Source: Pseudomonas paeninsulae
Lineage (GTDB): Bacteria > Pseudomonadota > Gammaproteobacteria > Pseudomonadales > Pseudomonadaceae
NCBI RefSeq assembly: GCF_035621475.1
Contig: NZ_CP141799.1
Span: 3,956,501 to 4,020,500 of the forward strand
Direction: 5' to 3'
DNA length: 64,000 nucleotides
This document shows positions 17,563 to 26,574 of this stretch, in pieces. Below the pieces are notes generated by a model. It had not been told where the DNA came from. It searched no databases and saw only the letters and a program-made list of their open reading frames with translations. Position numbers and translations under genes: made by a program. Within the stretch, counting starts at the first letter, position 1, and each line of letters begins with the position of its first letter.

Positions 17563-18315
17563 TCAGAGTGCCAACACTACATGCATATACCGTTTAAGAA
17601 TGGCCAACATGTCCTCATTATCCAACTGCTCGAGCCCATCGAGCAGGCCCTGATACTCCATCCAGCCAATAATCGCCGTCAACAGCTTGGCATCCTGCTC
17701 GGGCTGCGCTGAACCCAACACCTGGCAAAATTGGCTGACGCCCTGCAAGAGAATCTGCCGATGGGCACGCACCAACTCGTGCAAGCGCGGATTGAGCAAG
17801 GCTTCCTGCTTGAAGGCCTGCTCGGCGAGCAAATGGTCGCGCCGGCTAAGCAGCTGATGGCGCACGTACTCCAGCGCCAAGCGGGCAATCTCGTCTGCCA
17901 GGTGCTGGCGTGCCTGCACGCTGCCATCGAGCGCGCCGAGCAACTCCTGCAACACACCCTCGGTGCTGCTCCAGAATTTGGCCATGTAGGCAGCGCTGCG
18001 CTCAACGAACTGGGCGAAGGTATCGGTGATCAGGTCATCGATATCCTTGAAGTAATAGGTGGTGGCCGACAGCGGCACCCCGGCTTCGGCGGCGACCGCG
18101 CGATGGCGTACGGCGCGCACGCCATCGCGCACGATGATGGCCATGGCGGCATCGAGAATCGCCTGACGACGCTGCTCGCTGCCCTGCCGGCTGGTTTTGC
18201 GGCCCTGGTACTGCACACTCTGGGCAACGGCATTGGCCACACGGGTGGCGCTATCTTGGGCAGGGGTGGAACTCACGGCTGGACAGTCCTCGCGCGCACT
18301 AAGAAACAGCGACAT
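17563..18315 (-). CDS. TetR-family transcriptional regulator
   Basis: This 250-residue protein has a long N-terminal extension of about 45 residues before the DNA-binding domain. The TetR helix-turn-helix runs RRQAILDAAMAIIVRDG, VRAVRHRAVAAEAGVPLSAT and TYYFKDIDDLI (about 49-97). The C-terminal ligand domain is helical and unrecognised. The start at 18315 is the most upstream; an internal start nearer the HTH cannot be excluded. It lies just downstream of the lysS terminator. The P. aeruginosa counterpart next to lysS (PA3699 from memory) is also TetR-type. Its targets are unknown. Confidence 0.85.
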   Translation of the reverse strand: MSLFLSAREDCPAVSSTPAQDSATRVANAVAQSVQYQGRKTSRQGSEQRRQAILDAAMAIIVRDGVRAVRHRAVAAEAGVPLSATTYYFKDIDDLITDTFAQFVERSAAYMAKFWSSTEGVLQELLGALDGSVQARQHLADEIARLALEYVRHQLLSRRDHLLAEQAFKQEALLNPRLHELVRAHRQILLQGVSQFCQVLGSAQPEQDAKLLTAIIGWMEYQGLLDGLEQLDNEDMLAILKRYMHVVLAL

Positions 18316-18360
18316 CTCGTGTTAGGCAGTATTGCGCAGAATAATTTCAGCGCCAGGCAA

Positions 18361-18384
18361 CAAAAAGCCGCCCGAGGGCGGCTT
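18361..18384 (-). terminator. Rho-independent terminator of lysS
   Basis: On the minus strand a 9-base stem AAGCCGCCC / GGGCGGCTT (18365-18384) is followed by TTTTTG. It lies 5 bases beyond the lysS stop. Confidence 0.85.
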
Positions 18385-18388
18385 GGCT

Positions 18389-19891
18389 TCACGCCTGCGG
18401 GCGCATGTGCGGGAAGAGGATCACATCGCGAATCGACGGCGCATTGGTCAGCAGCATCACCAGGCGGTCGATACCGATACCTTCACCGGCGGTCGGCGGC
18501 ATGCCGTACTCCAGGGCGCGGACGAAATCGGCATCGTAGTGCATGGCTTCGTCGTCGCCGGCGTCCTTGTCGGCCACCTGGGCCTGGAAGCGTTCGGCCT
18601 GGTCTTCCGCGTCGTTCAACTCGGAATAGGCGTTGGCGATTTCACGGCCGCCGATAAACAGCTCGAAACGGTCGGTGACGCTGGGGTCTGCATCGTTGCG
18701 CCGGGCCAGCGGCGACACTTCGAACGGGTATTGGGTGATAAAGGTCGGTTGCTCCAGCTTGTGCTCGACCAACTCTTCGAAAATCATGGTTTGCAGCTTG
18801 CCCAGGCCTTCGTAGCCCTTCACGTCGGCGCCGACGGTCTCGGCGATGGCCCGCGCCTTGTCGATATCGCGCAGATCTTCGGCACTGATTTGCGGGTTGT
18901 ACTTGAGGATCGAGTCGAACAGCGACAGGCGTGCGAACGGCTCGCCGAAATGGAACAGCTTCTCGCCGTAGGGCACGTCGGTCGAACCCAGCACCAGCTG
19001 CGCCAACTCGCGGAACAGCTCCTCGGTGAGGTCCATCATGTCTTCGTAATCGGCGTAGGCCTGGTAGAACTCGAGCATGGTGAACTCGGGGTTGTGCCGG
19101 GTCGAAACGCCTTCATTACGGAAGTTGCGGTTGATCTCGAACACTCGCTCGAAACCGCCAACCACCAGGCGCTTGAGGTACAGCTCCGGGGCGATGCGCA
19201 GGAACATCTGCAGATCCAGGGCATTGTGGTGGGTTTCAAACGGCTTGGCCGCGGCGCCGCCCGGAATGGTCTGCAGCATCGGCGTTTCCACTTCGAGGAA
19301 GTCGCGCTGCATGAGGAAGGTACGGATATGGGCGATCACCTGGGAGCGCACGCGGAAGGTGTCGCGCACCTCCTCGTTGACGATCAGGTCGACATAGCGC
19401 TGGCGATAGCGGGTTTCGGTATCGGTCAGGCCGTGGTGCTTGTCCGGCAGCGGGCGCAGCGACTTGGTCAGCAGACGCACCTGGGTCATTTCGACATACA
19501 GGTCACCCTTGCCGGAACGCGCCAGGGTGCCTTCGGCGGCGATGATGTCGCCCAGGTCCCAGGTTTTCACCTCGGCCAGTTTTTCTTCCGCCAGGGTCTT
19601 GCGGTTGACGTACACCTGGATGCGCCCGCTCATGTCCTGAATGACCATGAAGGAGCCGCGGTTGAGCATGATGCGACCAGCGACTTTGACCGGAATAGCG
19701 GCGTCGGCCAGCTCTTCCTTGGTCTTATCGACGTACTGTTTCTGCAAGTCCGCGCAGTAGCTGTCGCGACGGAAATCGTTGGGGAAGGCGTTGCCCTGCT
19801 CACGCGCGGCGGCAAGCTTTTCCTTGCGCTGGGCAATCAGCTTGTTTTCTTCCTGTTGCAGTTCGTGCTGGTCGAGTTGTTGGTCGCTCAT
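18389..19891 (-). CDS. lysS: Lysyl-tRNA synthetase, class II
   Basis: This 500-residue class II enzyme charges tRNA-Lys. An N-terminal OB-fold anticodon-binding domain (about 60-175, [20 protein letters not shown]) precedes the catalytic domain. Motif 2 is [20 protein letters not shown] (about 265) and motif 3 is [13 protein letters not shown] near residue 475. The length equals that of other bacterial LysRS. It follows prfB on the same strand by 136 bases; this gap contains a short hairpin (GGCCAATGGGCCGGCC). The order prfB-lysS is conserved in many gammaproteobacteria and suggests cotranscription. Confidence 0.97.
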   Translation of the reverse strand: MSDQQLDQHELQQEENKLIAQRKEKLAAAREQGNAFPNDFRRDSYCADLQKQYVDKTKEELADAAIPVKVAGRIMLNRGSFMVIQDMSGRIQVYVNRKTLAEEKLAEVKTWDLGDIIAAEGTLARSGKGDLYVEMTQVRLLTKSLRPLPDKHHGLTDTETRYRQRYVDLIVNEEVRDTFRVRSQVIAHIRTFLMQRDFLEVETPMLQTIPGGAAAKPFETHHNALDLQMFLRIAPELYLKRLVVGGFERVFEINRNFRNEGVSTRHNPEFTMLEFYQAYADYEDMMDLTEELFRELAQLVLGSTDVPYGEKLFHFGEPFARLSLFDSILKYNPQISAEDLRDIDKARAIAETVGADVKGYEGLGKLQTMIFEELVEHKLEQPTFITQYPFEVSPLARRNDADPSVTDRFELFIGGREIANAYSELNDAEDQAERFQAQVADKDAGDDEAMHYDADFVRALEYGMPPTAGEGIGIDRLVMLLTNAPSIRDVILFPHMRPQA

Positions 19892-20027
19892 GGTCTCTGG
19901 TCTTTCCTGGTAATCGTAGGGTGGTGCTGAGCGCAGCGATGCTCAACATCCGGCCAATGGGCCGGCCTCCTACGCAAATGCAGCGCCGCTCGTTGGGCCT
20001 GACCGGCCCAACCTACATTACGTGTGG

Positions 20028-21123
20028 TTAAAGCCCCTGTTTCAGGCTGGCCACCAGGTACTCGTCAATATCGCCGTCGAGCACGTTGACGCAGTCGCTA
20101 CGCTCGATATTGGTGCGCAGATCCTTGATCCGCGACTGATCGAGCACGTAGGAGCGAATCTGATGCCCCCAGCCGATGTCCGACTTGGTGTCTTCCAGGG
20201 CTTGCGAGGCAGCATTGCGCTTCTGCACTTCCTGCTCGTACAGACGCGCCCGCAACATCTTCATCGCGGTGTCTTTGTTGGCGTGCTGCGAGCGTTCGTT
20301 CTGGCAACAGACCACGGTATTGCTCGGCACGTGGGTAATCCGCACCGCCGAGTCGGTGGTGTTGACGTGCTGACCGCCGGCGCCCGAAGAACGGTAGGTG
20401 TCGATGCGCAGGTCCGAGGGGTTGATGTCGATTTCGATGTTGTCATCGATTTCCGGCGAGACGAACACGGCCGAGAACGAGGTGTGACGACGGTTGCCGG
20501 AGTCGAACGGACTCTTGCGCACCAGGCGGTGCACACCGATCTCGGTGCGCAGCCAGCCGAAGGCGTACTCGCCCTTGATGTGCAGGGTGGCGCCCTTGAT
20601 CCCGGCGACTTCACCGGCCGACAGTTCCATGATGGTGGCGTCGAAACCGCGCTTGTCGGCCCAGCGCAGGTACATGCGCAGCAAGATGTTGGCCCAGTCC
20701 TGGGCTTCGGTGCCGCCGGAGCCGGCCTGGATGTCCAGGTAGGCGTTGTTGGCGTCCATCTCGCCGCTGAACATGCGGCGAAATTCCATCTTCTCGAGGA
20801 TGCCGCGCAGGCGCTCGACCTCGGCCGCGACATCGTCGACGGCGCCCTGGTCTTCTTCTTCGGCAGCCATCTGCAGCAGGTCGCGGGAGTCGACCAGGTT
20901 GCCGTCGAGGTCGTCGATAGTGTCGACGATCAACGCCAGAGCGGCGCGCTCACGCCCCAGATTCTGGGCGTATTCGGGGTTGTTCCAGACGTTCGGGTCT
21001 TCGAGTTCGCGATTTACTTCAACTAGACGATCATGCTTTTGATCGTAGTCAAAGATACCCCCGAATAGTCTGGGTGCGCTCGGACAGGTCCTTGAGGCTA
21101 TTCAGGATCGGGTTGATTTCCAT
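20028..21123 (-). CDS. prfB: Peptide chain release factor 2 with programmed +1 frameshift
   Basis: RF2 terminates translation at UGA and UAA. The gene is split: codons from the ATG at 21123 to CTT at 21054-21052 encode [20 protein letters not shown] then RGYL, an in-frame TGA follows at 21051-21049, and after a +1 slip translation resumes at GAC (21050) through to 20028. The total is 364 residues, as expected (E. coli 365). The stop-recognition tripeptide SPF ([15 protein letters not shown]) and the catalytic GGQ ([14 protein letters not shown]) are both present. The slip makes RF2 synthesis autoregulatory. A short start at 20933 would remove domain 1 and is wrong. Confidence 0.96.
21048..21065 (-). 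promoter_or_regulatory. prfB programmed frameshift site
   Basis: The minus strand reads CGG GGG TAT CTT TGA C, the conserved RF2 recoding signal: an internal Shine-Dalgarno-like GGGGG three bases before CTT, a slippery CTT and the weak stop TGA followed by C. It differs from the E. coli site only in the leading base of the purine tract (C instead of A). Confidence 0.95.
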
Positions 21124-21239
21124 GGCTGGCGGCACTCGCAGGTAAAACTTTCGGAAAAGCCGGCGAGTATACCGTAGTCGCACTAGCTCTGGCAGCCCGC
21201 ACGCGGCCGGGATTGGCCAGGCGGCAGACCAGCGGGCGC

Positions 21240-22901
21240 TCAGCCGGCAACGCCCTCGCCCACGGGCCGCGCCAGGCTAACCTCCTGGCCCGGCCAAGAT
21301 TGCGGTTCGAGAATCAACTGCGCGGCTTTCTCGGCGATCATCAGCACCGGCGAACAGGTGTTGCCCGAGACGATGTTCGGCATGATCGAGGCATCGGCGA
21401 TACGCAGCCCCGGCACACCATGCACGCGCAGCTGCGCATCGACCACCGCAGCGCGTCCCGAGCCCATCTTGCAGGTGCCGACCGGATGGAAAATCGTGGT
21501 ACCGATCTCCCCCGCAGCCCGCTGCAAATCCTCCTGGCTCTGGTAACTCGGCCCCGGCTTGTATTCCTCGGGCTTGAAGGCCGCCAGCGCCGGCGCGGCG
21601 ACGATGCGTCGAGTCAGGCGGATGGCATCGGCCGCCACCTGCAAGTCACGCTGGTCACTCAGGTAGTTGGGTTGAATCAACGGCGCCTGCGCGACGTCCA
21701 GCGAACGTATTTCGACCTTGCCACGGCTGTGCGGACGCAGGTTGCACACCGAGGCGGTGAAGGCCGGAAAGTCATGCAGCGGCTCGCCGAAACGCTCCAG
21801 CGACAGCGGCTGCACGTGGTATTCCAGGTTGGCCGACGCCTGCTCGGCACTGGACCGGGCAAACGCGCCCAACTGGCTCGGCGCCATGGCCAGCGGACCG
21901 CTGCGCTTGAACAAGTACTCCAGCCCCATGCCCAGCTTGCCCCACAGGCTGCCGGCGATCTGATTGAGGGTCGGCACGCCGCTGACCCGGTAGATCAGGC
22001 GTAACTGCAGGTGATCCTGCAGGTTCTCGCCCACGCCGGCCAGCTCGTGCTGCACGCCGATGCCCAGGCGCTGCAATAACGGCCGCGGACCGATACCCGA
22101 ACGCTGCAGCAGTGCCGGCGTACCGATCGAGCCGGCACACAGGATGATCTCGCGGCGCGCCCGGATCAGCCGTTCGTGCCCTTGCCAGCGCAGACTCAAT
22201 GCATCGGCGCGGCCCTCGGCGAGCACCACCCGCTGCACCTCGGCACCCGTCAGTACGCGCAGATTGGGCCGTTGACGAATATCGCGGAGGAAGGCTTTCG
22301 CCGCGTTCCAGCGTACGCCACGGCGCTGATTGACCTGGAAATAGCTGCAACCTTCGTTATCGCCCGCGTTGAAATCTTCGATGCTGGCGATACCGCTCTG
22401 CCCCGCGGCCTGACGGAAGGCTTCCAGCACCTGCCAGGACAGGCGCTGGCGTTCGACCCGCCACTCGCCTGCCGCGCCGTGCACCGCGCTGCTGCCGGCG
22501 AAATGGTTCTCCGTACGTTTGAACAGCGGCAAGACATCGTCCCAGGCCCAGCCGGGATTGCCGGCCGCCGCCCAAGCATCGTAGTCGCGGGCCTGGCCGC
22601 GCATGTAGATCATGCCGTTGATCGACGAGCTGCCGCCCAGCACCCGGCCGCGCGGATAGTTCAGCGCGCGGCCGTTCAGGCCGGGTTCGGCCTCGGTGGA
22701 ATAGCACCAGTCGGTGCGCGGGTTGCCGATGCAATACAGGTAACCGACCGGAATATGGATCCACGGATAGTTGTCACGCCCGCCGGCCTCCAGCAACAAC
22801 ACCCGTACCGCAGGATCGGCAGACAGGCGATTGGCCAACAGGCAGCCGGCCGGGCCGGCCCCGACGATCAGGTAATCGTAGCTGTCCTCGAGTTGCTGCA
22901 T
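21240..22901 (-). CDS. GMC-family FAD-dependent oxidoreductase (alcohol/choline dehydrogenase-like)
   Basis: From the ATG at 22901, with GAGG upstream, the enzyme has 553 residues. The FAD-binding start YDYLIVGAGPAGCLLANRLS is at about 8, followed by the GMC signatures YPRGRVLGGSSSINGMIYMRG (about 80) and GSIGTPALLQRSGIGP (about 255). The C-terminal active-site region contains HPVGTCKMG and IADASIMPNIVSGNT. Members oxidise alcohols such as choline, long-chain or aromatic alcohols; the substrate cannot be told. Two further in-frame starts (22916, 22940) exist. It is a single gene; in P. aeruginosa a GMC enzyme (PA3710 from memory) occupies a similar place. Confidence 0.9.
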   Translation of the reverse strand: MQQLEDSYDYLIVGAGPAGCLLANRLSADPAVRVLLLEAGGRDNYPWIHIPVGYLYCIGNPRTDWCYSTEAEPGLNGRALNYPRGRVLGGSSSINGMIYMRGQARDYDAWAAAGNPGWAWDDVLPLFKRTENHFAGSSAVHGAAGEWRVERQRLSWQVLEAFRQAAGQSGIASIEDFNAGDNEGCSYFQVNQRRGVRWNAAKAFLRDIRQRPNLRVLTGAEVQRVVLAEGRADALSLRWQGHERLIRARREIILCAGSIGTPALLQRSGIGPRPLLQRLGIGVQHELAGVGENLQDHLQLRLIYRVSGVPTLNQIAGSLWGKLGMGLEYLFKRSGPLAMAPSQLGAFARSSAEQASANLEYHVQPLSLERFGEPLHDFPAFTASVCNLRPHSRGKVEIRSLDVAQAPLIQPNYLSDQRDLQVAADAIRLTRRIVAAPALAAFKPEEYKPGPSYQSQEDLQRAAGEIGTTIFHPVGTCKMGSGRAAVVDAQLRVHGVPGLRIADASIMPNIVSGNTCSPVLMIAEKAAQLILEPQSWPGQEVSLARPVGEGVAG

Positions 22902-23202
22902 CGCTGCCCTCGTCATGCTCGTGTAGATGCCAATGAGCACCAGCCTAGCCGCTTGGGCCGCGCGGCAGAATGATCATTTGGTCTGAGATAGACGCGTGAA
23001 TGGCAACCGGGCCGGTAAATCCTATGCACCTGTGCAAGCTCTGTGACAGCGGCGGACGACGCGTTACCCATCCACTAACAGCGAGGGCGGATGAAAAAGG
23101 CGTCATCCACCCTGCCCAGCGTTGGTCACCCGAATGCAATCCAGGGATGGAGCGCCTGGGCGATGCGCGGCCCCGGATTGCAACCGGGCAGCAGGCCGAA
23201 CG
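22902..23202. other. Intergenic gap with a GGATGA/TCATCC hairpin
   Basis: No gene is visible between the GMC and DUF533 genes. An inverted repeat, AGGGCGGATGA (23084-23094) and TCATCCACCCT (23103-23113), matches at 10 of 11 positions around a loop containing AAAAGGCG. The same GGATG-loop-CATCC design recurs at 26331-26356. Confidence 0.5.
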
Positions 23203-23931
23203 TCAGCCGGCGTTCAGCTCCACGCGCACCTGGGCTTCCAACTGGCTTTTCAGCGCCGGATCGAGCTTGAGCTGACGGGCCAGCTCCTCCAGGTAGGCGC
23301 GCTCCATGAAGTGCTCCTCATCGACCATCAGTACGCTGGCGATATACATCTCGGCGGCCATTTCCGGGCTGGTCGCCGCGCGCGCCACGTCGGCCGGATC
23401 CAGCGGCTTGTTCAGCTCGGCCTCTAGCCAGCGCTGCAGCTCGGCGTCATTGGTCAACTTGACCAGTTCGCCTTCGATGAGCTGGCGCTCACGCGCATCG
23501 ACATGCCCATCCGCCTTGGCAGCGGCCACCAGCGCCTTGAGAATGCCCTGGCTGTGCACCTCGGCCTGCGCCGCCGGCAAGCGATCGAGGGTTTGCGGTT
23601 CGCCTTGCAGCGCTTGCGCCTGCTGCGCCTGCCAATTGCCATAGGCCTTGTAGGCGATCACCCCGAGCGCGGCCAGGCCGCCATAGGTCAGCGCCTTGCC
23701 GCCCAACTTGCGCGCACTCTTGTTGCCCAGCAGCAAACCCATGGCACCGCCAGCCAATGCGCCGCCCCCCGCTCCGGATAGCAGACTGCCCAGACCGCCG
23801 GCACCACCACCTGACAACAAACCACCCAAACCACCGGCGGCGGAACCCTTGCCGGGGTTTTGCCCAGCCTTGTTTTGCAGCAGGTCCTGACCGGATTTGA
23901 GTAGCTGATCGAGCAATCCACGGGTATTCAT
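23203..23931 (-). CDS. DUF533 / TerB-like inner-membrane protein
   Basis: Starting at the ATG at 23931 after CAGGAGAC, the protein has 242 residues. The N-terminal 20 residues (MNTRGLLDQLLKSGQDLLQ) precede a low-complexity glycine-rich stretch (about 30-75: GGLGGLLSGGGAGGLGSLLS) and a hydrophobic segment around LTYGGLAALGVIAYKAYGNW. The C-terminal 125 residues form a helical TerB-like domain (LKALVAAAKADGHVDARERQLIEGEL, MAAEMYIASVLMVDEEHFMERAYLEELARQL). E. coli YebE is a homologous protein, induced by envelope stress; its function is unknown. It is a single gene. Confidence 0.87.
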   Translation of the reverse strand: MNTRGLLDQLLKSGQDLLQNKAGQNPGKGSAAGGLGGLLSGGGAGGLGSLLSGAGGGALAGGAMGLLLGNKSARKLGGKALTYGGLAALGVIAYKAYGNWQAQQAQALQGEPQTLDRLPAAQAEVHSQGILKALVAAAKADGHVDARERQLIEGELVKLTNDAELQRWLEAELNKPLDPADVARAATSPEMAAEMYIASVLMVDEEHFMERAYLEELARQLKLDPALKSQLEAQVRVELNAG

Positions 23932-24049
23932 CGACAAGTCTCCTGGGTAACAAAGGTGCAAATAAGACCGCCAGACTAAACGGGAAATTCCGGCCCTGGC
24001 GGGCGGATTGCGTCGAGATGTTGCCGCAACGCAACCTTGCGAGCCGCAC

Positions 24050-24940
24050 TCCGTGAATTATTGATCGACGGCCAACTGCTCGCCGGTAGGCGTGGGGGAA
24101 GCGATCCTCAACCCGGCCAACGGCGAAGTCCTCGCCCGCATCGCCAAAGCCTCAAGCAAGCCGGTCGAGGCCGCCATCCTTGCAGCACACCGGGCATTTC
24201 CCCGCGGGTCGCGGACCACCGCGCAGCAGCGCTCGCTGATCCTCCTCGGCATCGCCGCCGCCATCGAACAGCACGCCGATCTACTCGCCCGCCCGCCTGC
24301 AAGCGGTGGTCGAAGGCGTGCGCACCTATGGCTATTACAACGCTGGCCAGGATTGCACTGCGGCCTGCCGCATCTATGCTCAAACAAGTATCCATGACCG
24401 TTTAGTCGCGGAGCTGGGTGATGCCGTGAGCAACGTACGCTTTGCCCGCCAGACGGACGCGGACAACGAGATCGGCCCGCTGATCAGTGCGCGCCAGCGC
24501 GAGCGAGAGGCCCGTTTCGTCGAGCGCACCCTTGGTCAACCGCATATCGAGCGCGTCACCGGCGCCGCCGTGTATTCCGGCCCCGATTTCTATTACCAGC
24601 CGACCCTGCTCGCCGGCTGCAGACAGCCAGCGCGAGGTGTTCGCGCGGTGGTCACCGTCACCCGTTTCGACGAACTGGTTACCGCAGTGGACTGGGCCAA
24701 CGACTCCGCATACGGCCTGGCGACTTCGCTGTGGGCCGACAATCTGGACAAGGCCATGCAGGTCGCCGCGCGTCTGCAGTACGGCAGCACCTGGATCATC
24801 AGTCACTTCATGCTGGTCAGCGCGATGCCCCATGCGGCCTCAAGCGCTCCGGCCACGGCAAGGGTCTGTTCAGCGATTCGTGGCAGGACTACAGCGTGGT
24901 GCGCCACAGCATGGCTCGCCACGGCGAGCAACTGGATTGA
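24050..24940 (+). pseudogene. Decayed aldehyde dehydrogenase (YdcW-like), internal deletion and frameshifts
   Basis: The pieces match the intact dehydrogenase at 29431-30855 but in shifting frames. LLIDGQLLAG comes first (about 24058), then a shift to AILNPANGEVLARIAKASSKPVE and IAAAIEQHADLLA. About 190 residues are then missing, and the text resumes with [26 protein letters not shown] (24304 on). Small deletions follow at about 24620 (lost REVFGP region) and a shift at about 24830. The tail KRSGHGKGLFSDSWQDYSVV ends at the TGA at 24938-24940. The NAD-binding core is gone, so no activity is possible. A long open frame through this region runs by chance into the next gene. Confidence 0.88.
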
Positions 24941-25028
24941 GCAGGTAGTAGCAACAACCAGCCCCGCAAGGGCGAGCAACGCGACGTGCAACTGTCCCGA
25001 ACCCAACAATAGACAAGAGGGAATTCCA

Positions 25029-26180
25029 ATGTTCGTGCAAAAAACCGCTTTGTTGAGTGCGCTGACCAGCGCACTGCTGGCCAGCGCCAGCCTGCAAGCC
25101 GCCGAGCCGCTGATGGCGGTCGGTGCCGGCGAAGGGCGCCTGGATATCGTCGCCTGGCCCGGTTATATCGAGCGCGGCGAGACCGACAAGGGCTACGACT
25201 GGGTCACTGGTTTCGAGCAGCAGACCGGCTGCATGGTCAACGTCAAGACCGCCGCCACCTCCGACGAAATGGTCAGCCTGATGGCCAAGGGCGGCTACGA
25301 CCTAGTCACCGCCTCGGGCGACGCCTCGCTGCGCCTGGTCGCCGGCAAGCGCGTACAGCCGATCAATATCGACCTGATTCCCAACTGGAAGTCGCTCGAC
25401 GAGCGCCTCAAGGACGCACCTTGGCACACCGTCGCCGGCCAGCATTACGGCACCCCCTATCAATGGGGACCGAACGTGCTGATGTACAACAGCAGCGTGT
25501 TCAAAGAGGCGCCGACCAGCTGGAAGGTAGTGTTCGAGAAGCAGACCCTGCCCGATGGCAAGAGCAACGAGGGCCGGGTCCAAGCCTATGACGGCCCGAT
25601 CTACATCGCCGACGCGGCGCTCTACCTCAAGGCGACCAAGCCCGAGCTGGGGATCGACGACCCCTACCTGCTCAACGAGGCGCAGTACGCCGCCACCCTG
25701 GCCCTGCTGCGCCAGCAACATGAGCTGATCCACCGTTACTGGCACGACGCCACGGTGCAGATGAGCGACTTCAAGAACGAAGGGGTGATCGCCTCCGGCT
25801 CCTGGCCGTACCAGGTCAACGCCCTGCAGGCGGAAAGCCAGCAAATCGCCTCAGTGGTGCCGGTAGAGGGCGCCACTGGCTGGGCCGACACCACCATGCT
25901 GCACGCCGAGGCCAAGCACCCGAACTGCGCCTACAAGTGGATGAACTGGTCGCTGGAGCCCAAGGTGCAAGGCGACCTGGCCTCCTGGTTCGGCTCCCTG
26001 CCGGCGGTACCCGCCGCCTGCCAGGGTAATGAACTGCTCGGCGCCGAAGGCTGCAAGACCAATGGCTTCGACAAGTTCGAGCAGATCGCCTTCTGGAAGA
26101 CCCCGCAGGCCGAGGGCGGCAAGTACGTGCCCTACAGCCGCTGGACCCAGGACTACATTGCGATCATGGGCGGCCGCTAA
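25029..26180 (+). CDS. ydcS: Periplasmic polyamine-type ABC substrate-binding protein (YdcS-like)
   Basis: The true start is the ATG at 25029 after AGAGGGAATT, giving 383 residues with a Sec signal peptide (MFVQKTALLSALTSALLASA, cleavage after LQAA). The mature protein is a PotD/PotF-type binding protein: LDIVAWPGYIERGET, VTGFEQQTGCMVNVKTAATSDEM, GKRVQPINIDLIPNW and SWPYQVNAL. Family members bind spermidine, putrescine or related compounds; E. coli YdcS is encoded with ydcTUVW. Here the ATPase, two permeases and the dehydrogenase follow in the same order on the same strand. The substrate is inferred from that order. Confidence 0.92.
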   Translation: MFVQKTALLSALTSALLASASLQAAEPLMAVGAGEGRLDIVAWPGYIERGETDKGYDWVTGFEQQTGCMVNVKTAATSDEMVSLMAKGGYDLVTASGDASLRLVAGKRVQPINIDLIPNWKSLDERLKDAPWHTVAGQHYGTPYQWGPNVLMYNSSVFKEAPTSWKVVFEKQTLPDGKSNEGRVQAYDGPIYIADAALYLKATKPELGIDDPYLLNEAQYAATLALLRQQHELIHRYWHDATVQMSDFKNEGVIASGSWPYQVNALQAESQQIASVVPVEGATGWADTTMLHAEAKHPNCAYKWMNWSLEPKVQGDLASWFGSLPAVPAACQGNELLGAEGCKTNGFDKFEQIAFWKTPQAEGGKYVPYSRWTQDYIAIMGGR

Positions 26181-26574
26181 GACAGGCAGTGATTGCCTGG
26201 CTTCGTAGGATGGGTTGAGTGAAACGATACCCATCGGTGCTTGAGTGCCGCCCGTAAGACGACGGGTATCGCGGGCTCAGCCATCCTACGAGCTGCAGAG
26301 TCGGCGGTTTCGGCGGATCGACGACGCAATGGTGGATGGATAAAGCGTCATCCACCCTACGACTGCGGGACACCTTGCCCACGAACCGCTCGCTCACGGA
26401 GCTTCGGCGTGAGCCACACACGGGGAGCGATCTGATGGCGGCTGGCTAAAGCCTTATCCAGCCGCGCATCCCGAGCAATTGATTTCACCGTGACACATCC
26501 ACCCTGCCCCGTCGTATCGGCAAAGCCCGGCAGCCAGGGCGGGATGGATGGTTTTTTCTTCTGGAGCTTTTGCT
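26181..26574. other. Intergenic gap with three hairpin repeats
   Basis: No gene is seen in these 394 bases between the binding protein and the ATPase. Three inverted repeats stand out: CGTAGGATGG (26204-26213) with CCATCCTACG (26281-26290) enclosing GATACCC/GGGTATC; GGTGGATG (26331-26338) with CATCCACC (26349-26356); and GCGGCTGG (26438-26445) with CCAGCCGC (26458-26465). The last two share a TAAAGC loop. They could attenuate the operon after ydcS, so the binding protein is made in excess, as is common for ABC systems. Confidence 0.55.

Noticed and set aside
20028-20933. Short prfB starting at 20933
   Set aside because: The RF2 N-terminal domain continues upstream through the programmed frameshift to the ATG at 21123.
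24306-25028. Single long gene joining an aldehyde dehydrogenase to the binding protein
   Set aside because: The dehydrogenase part is broken and the binding protein has its own ribosome site, ATG and signal peptide at 25029. The in-frame join is accidental.
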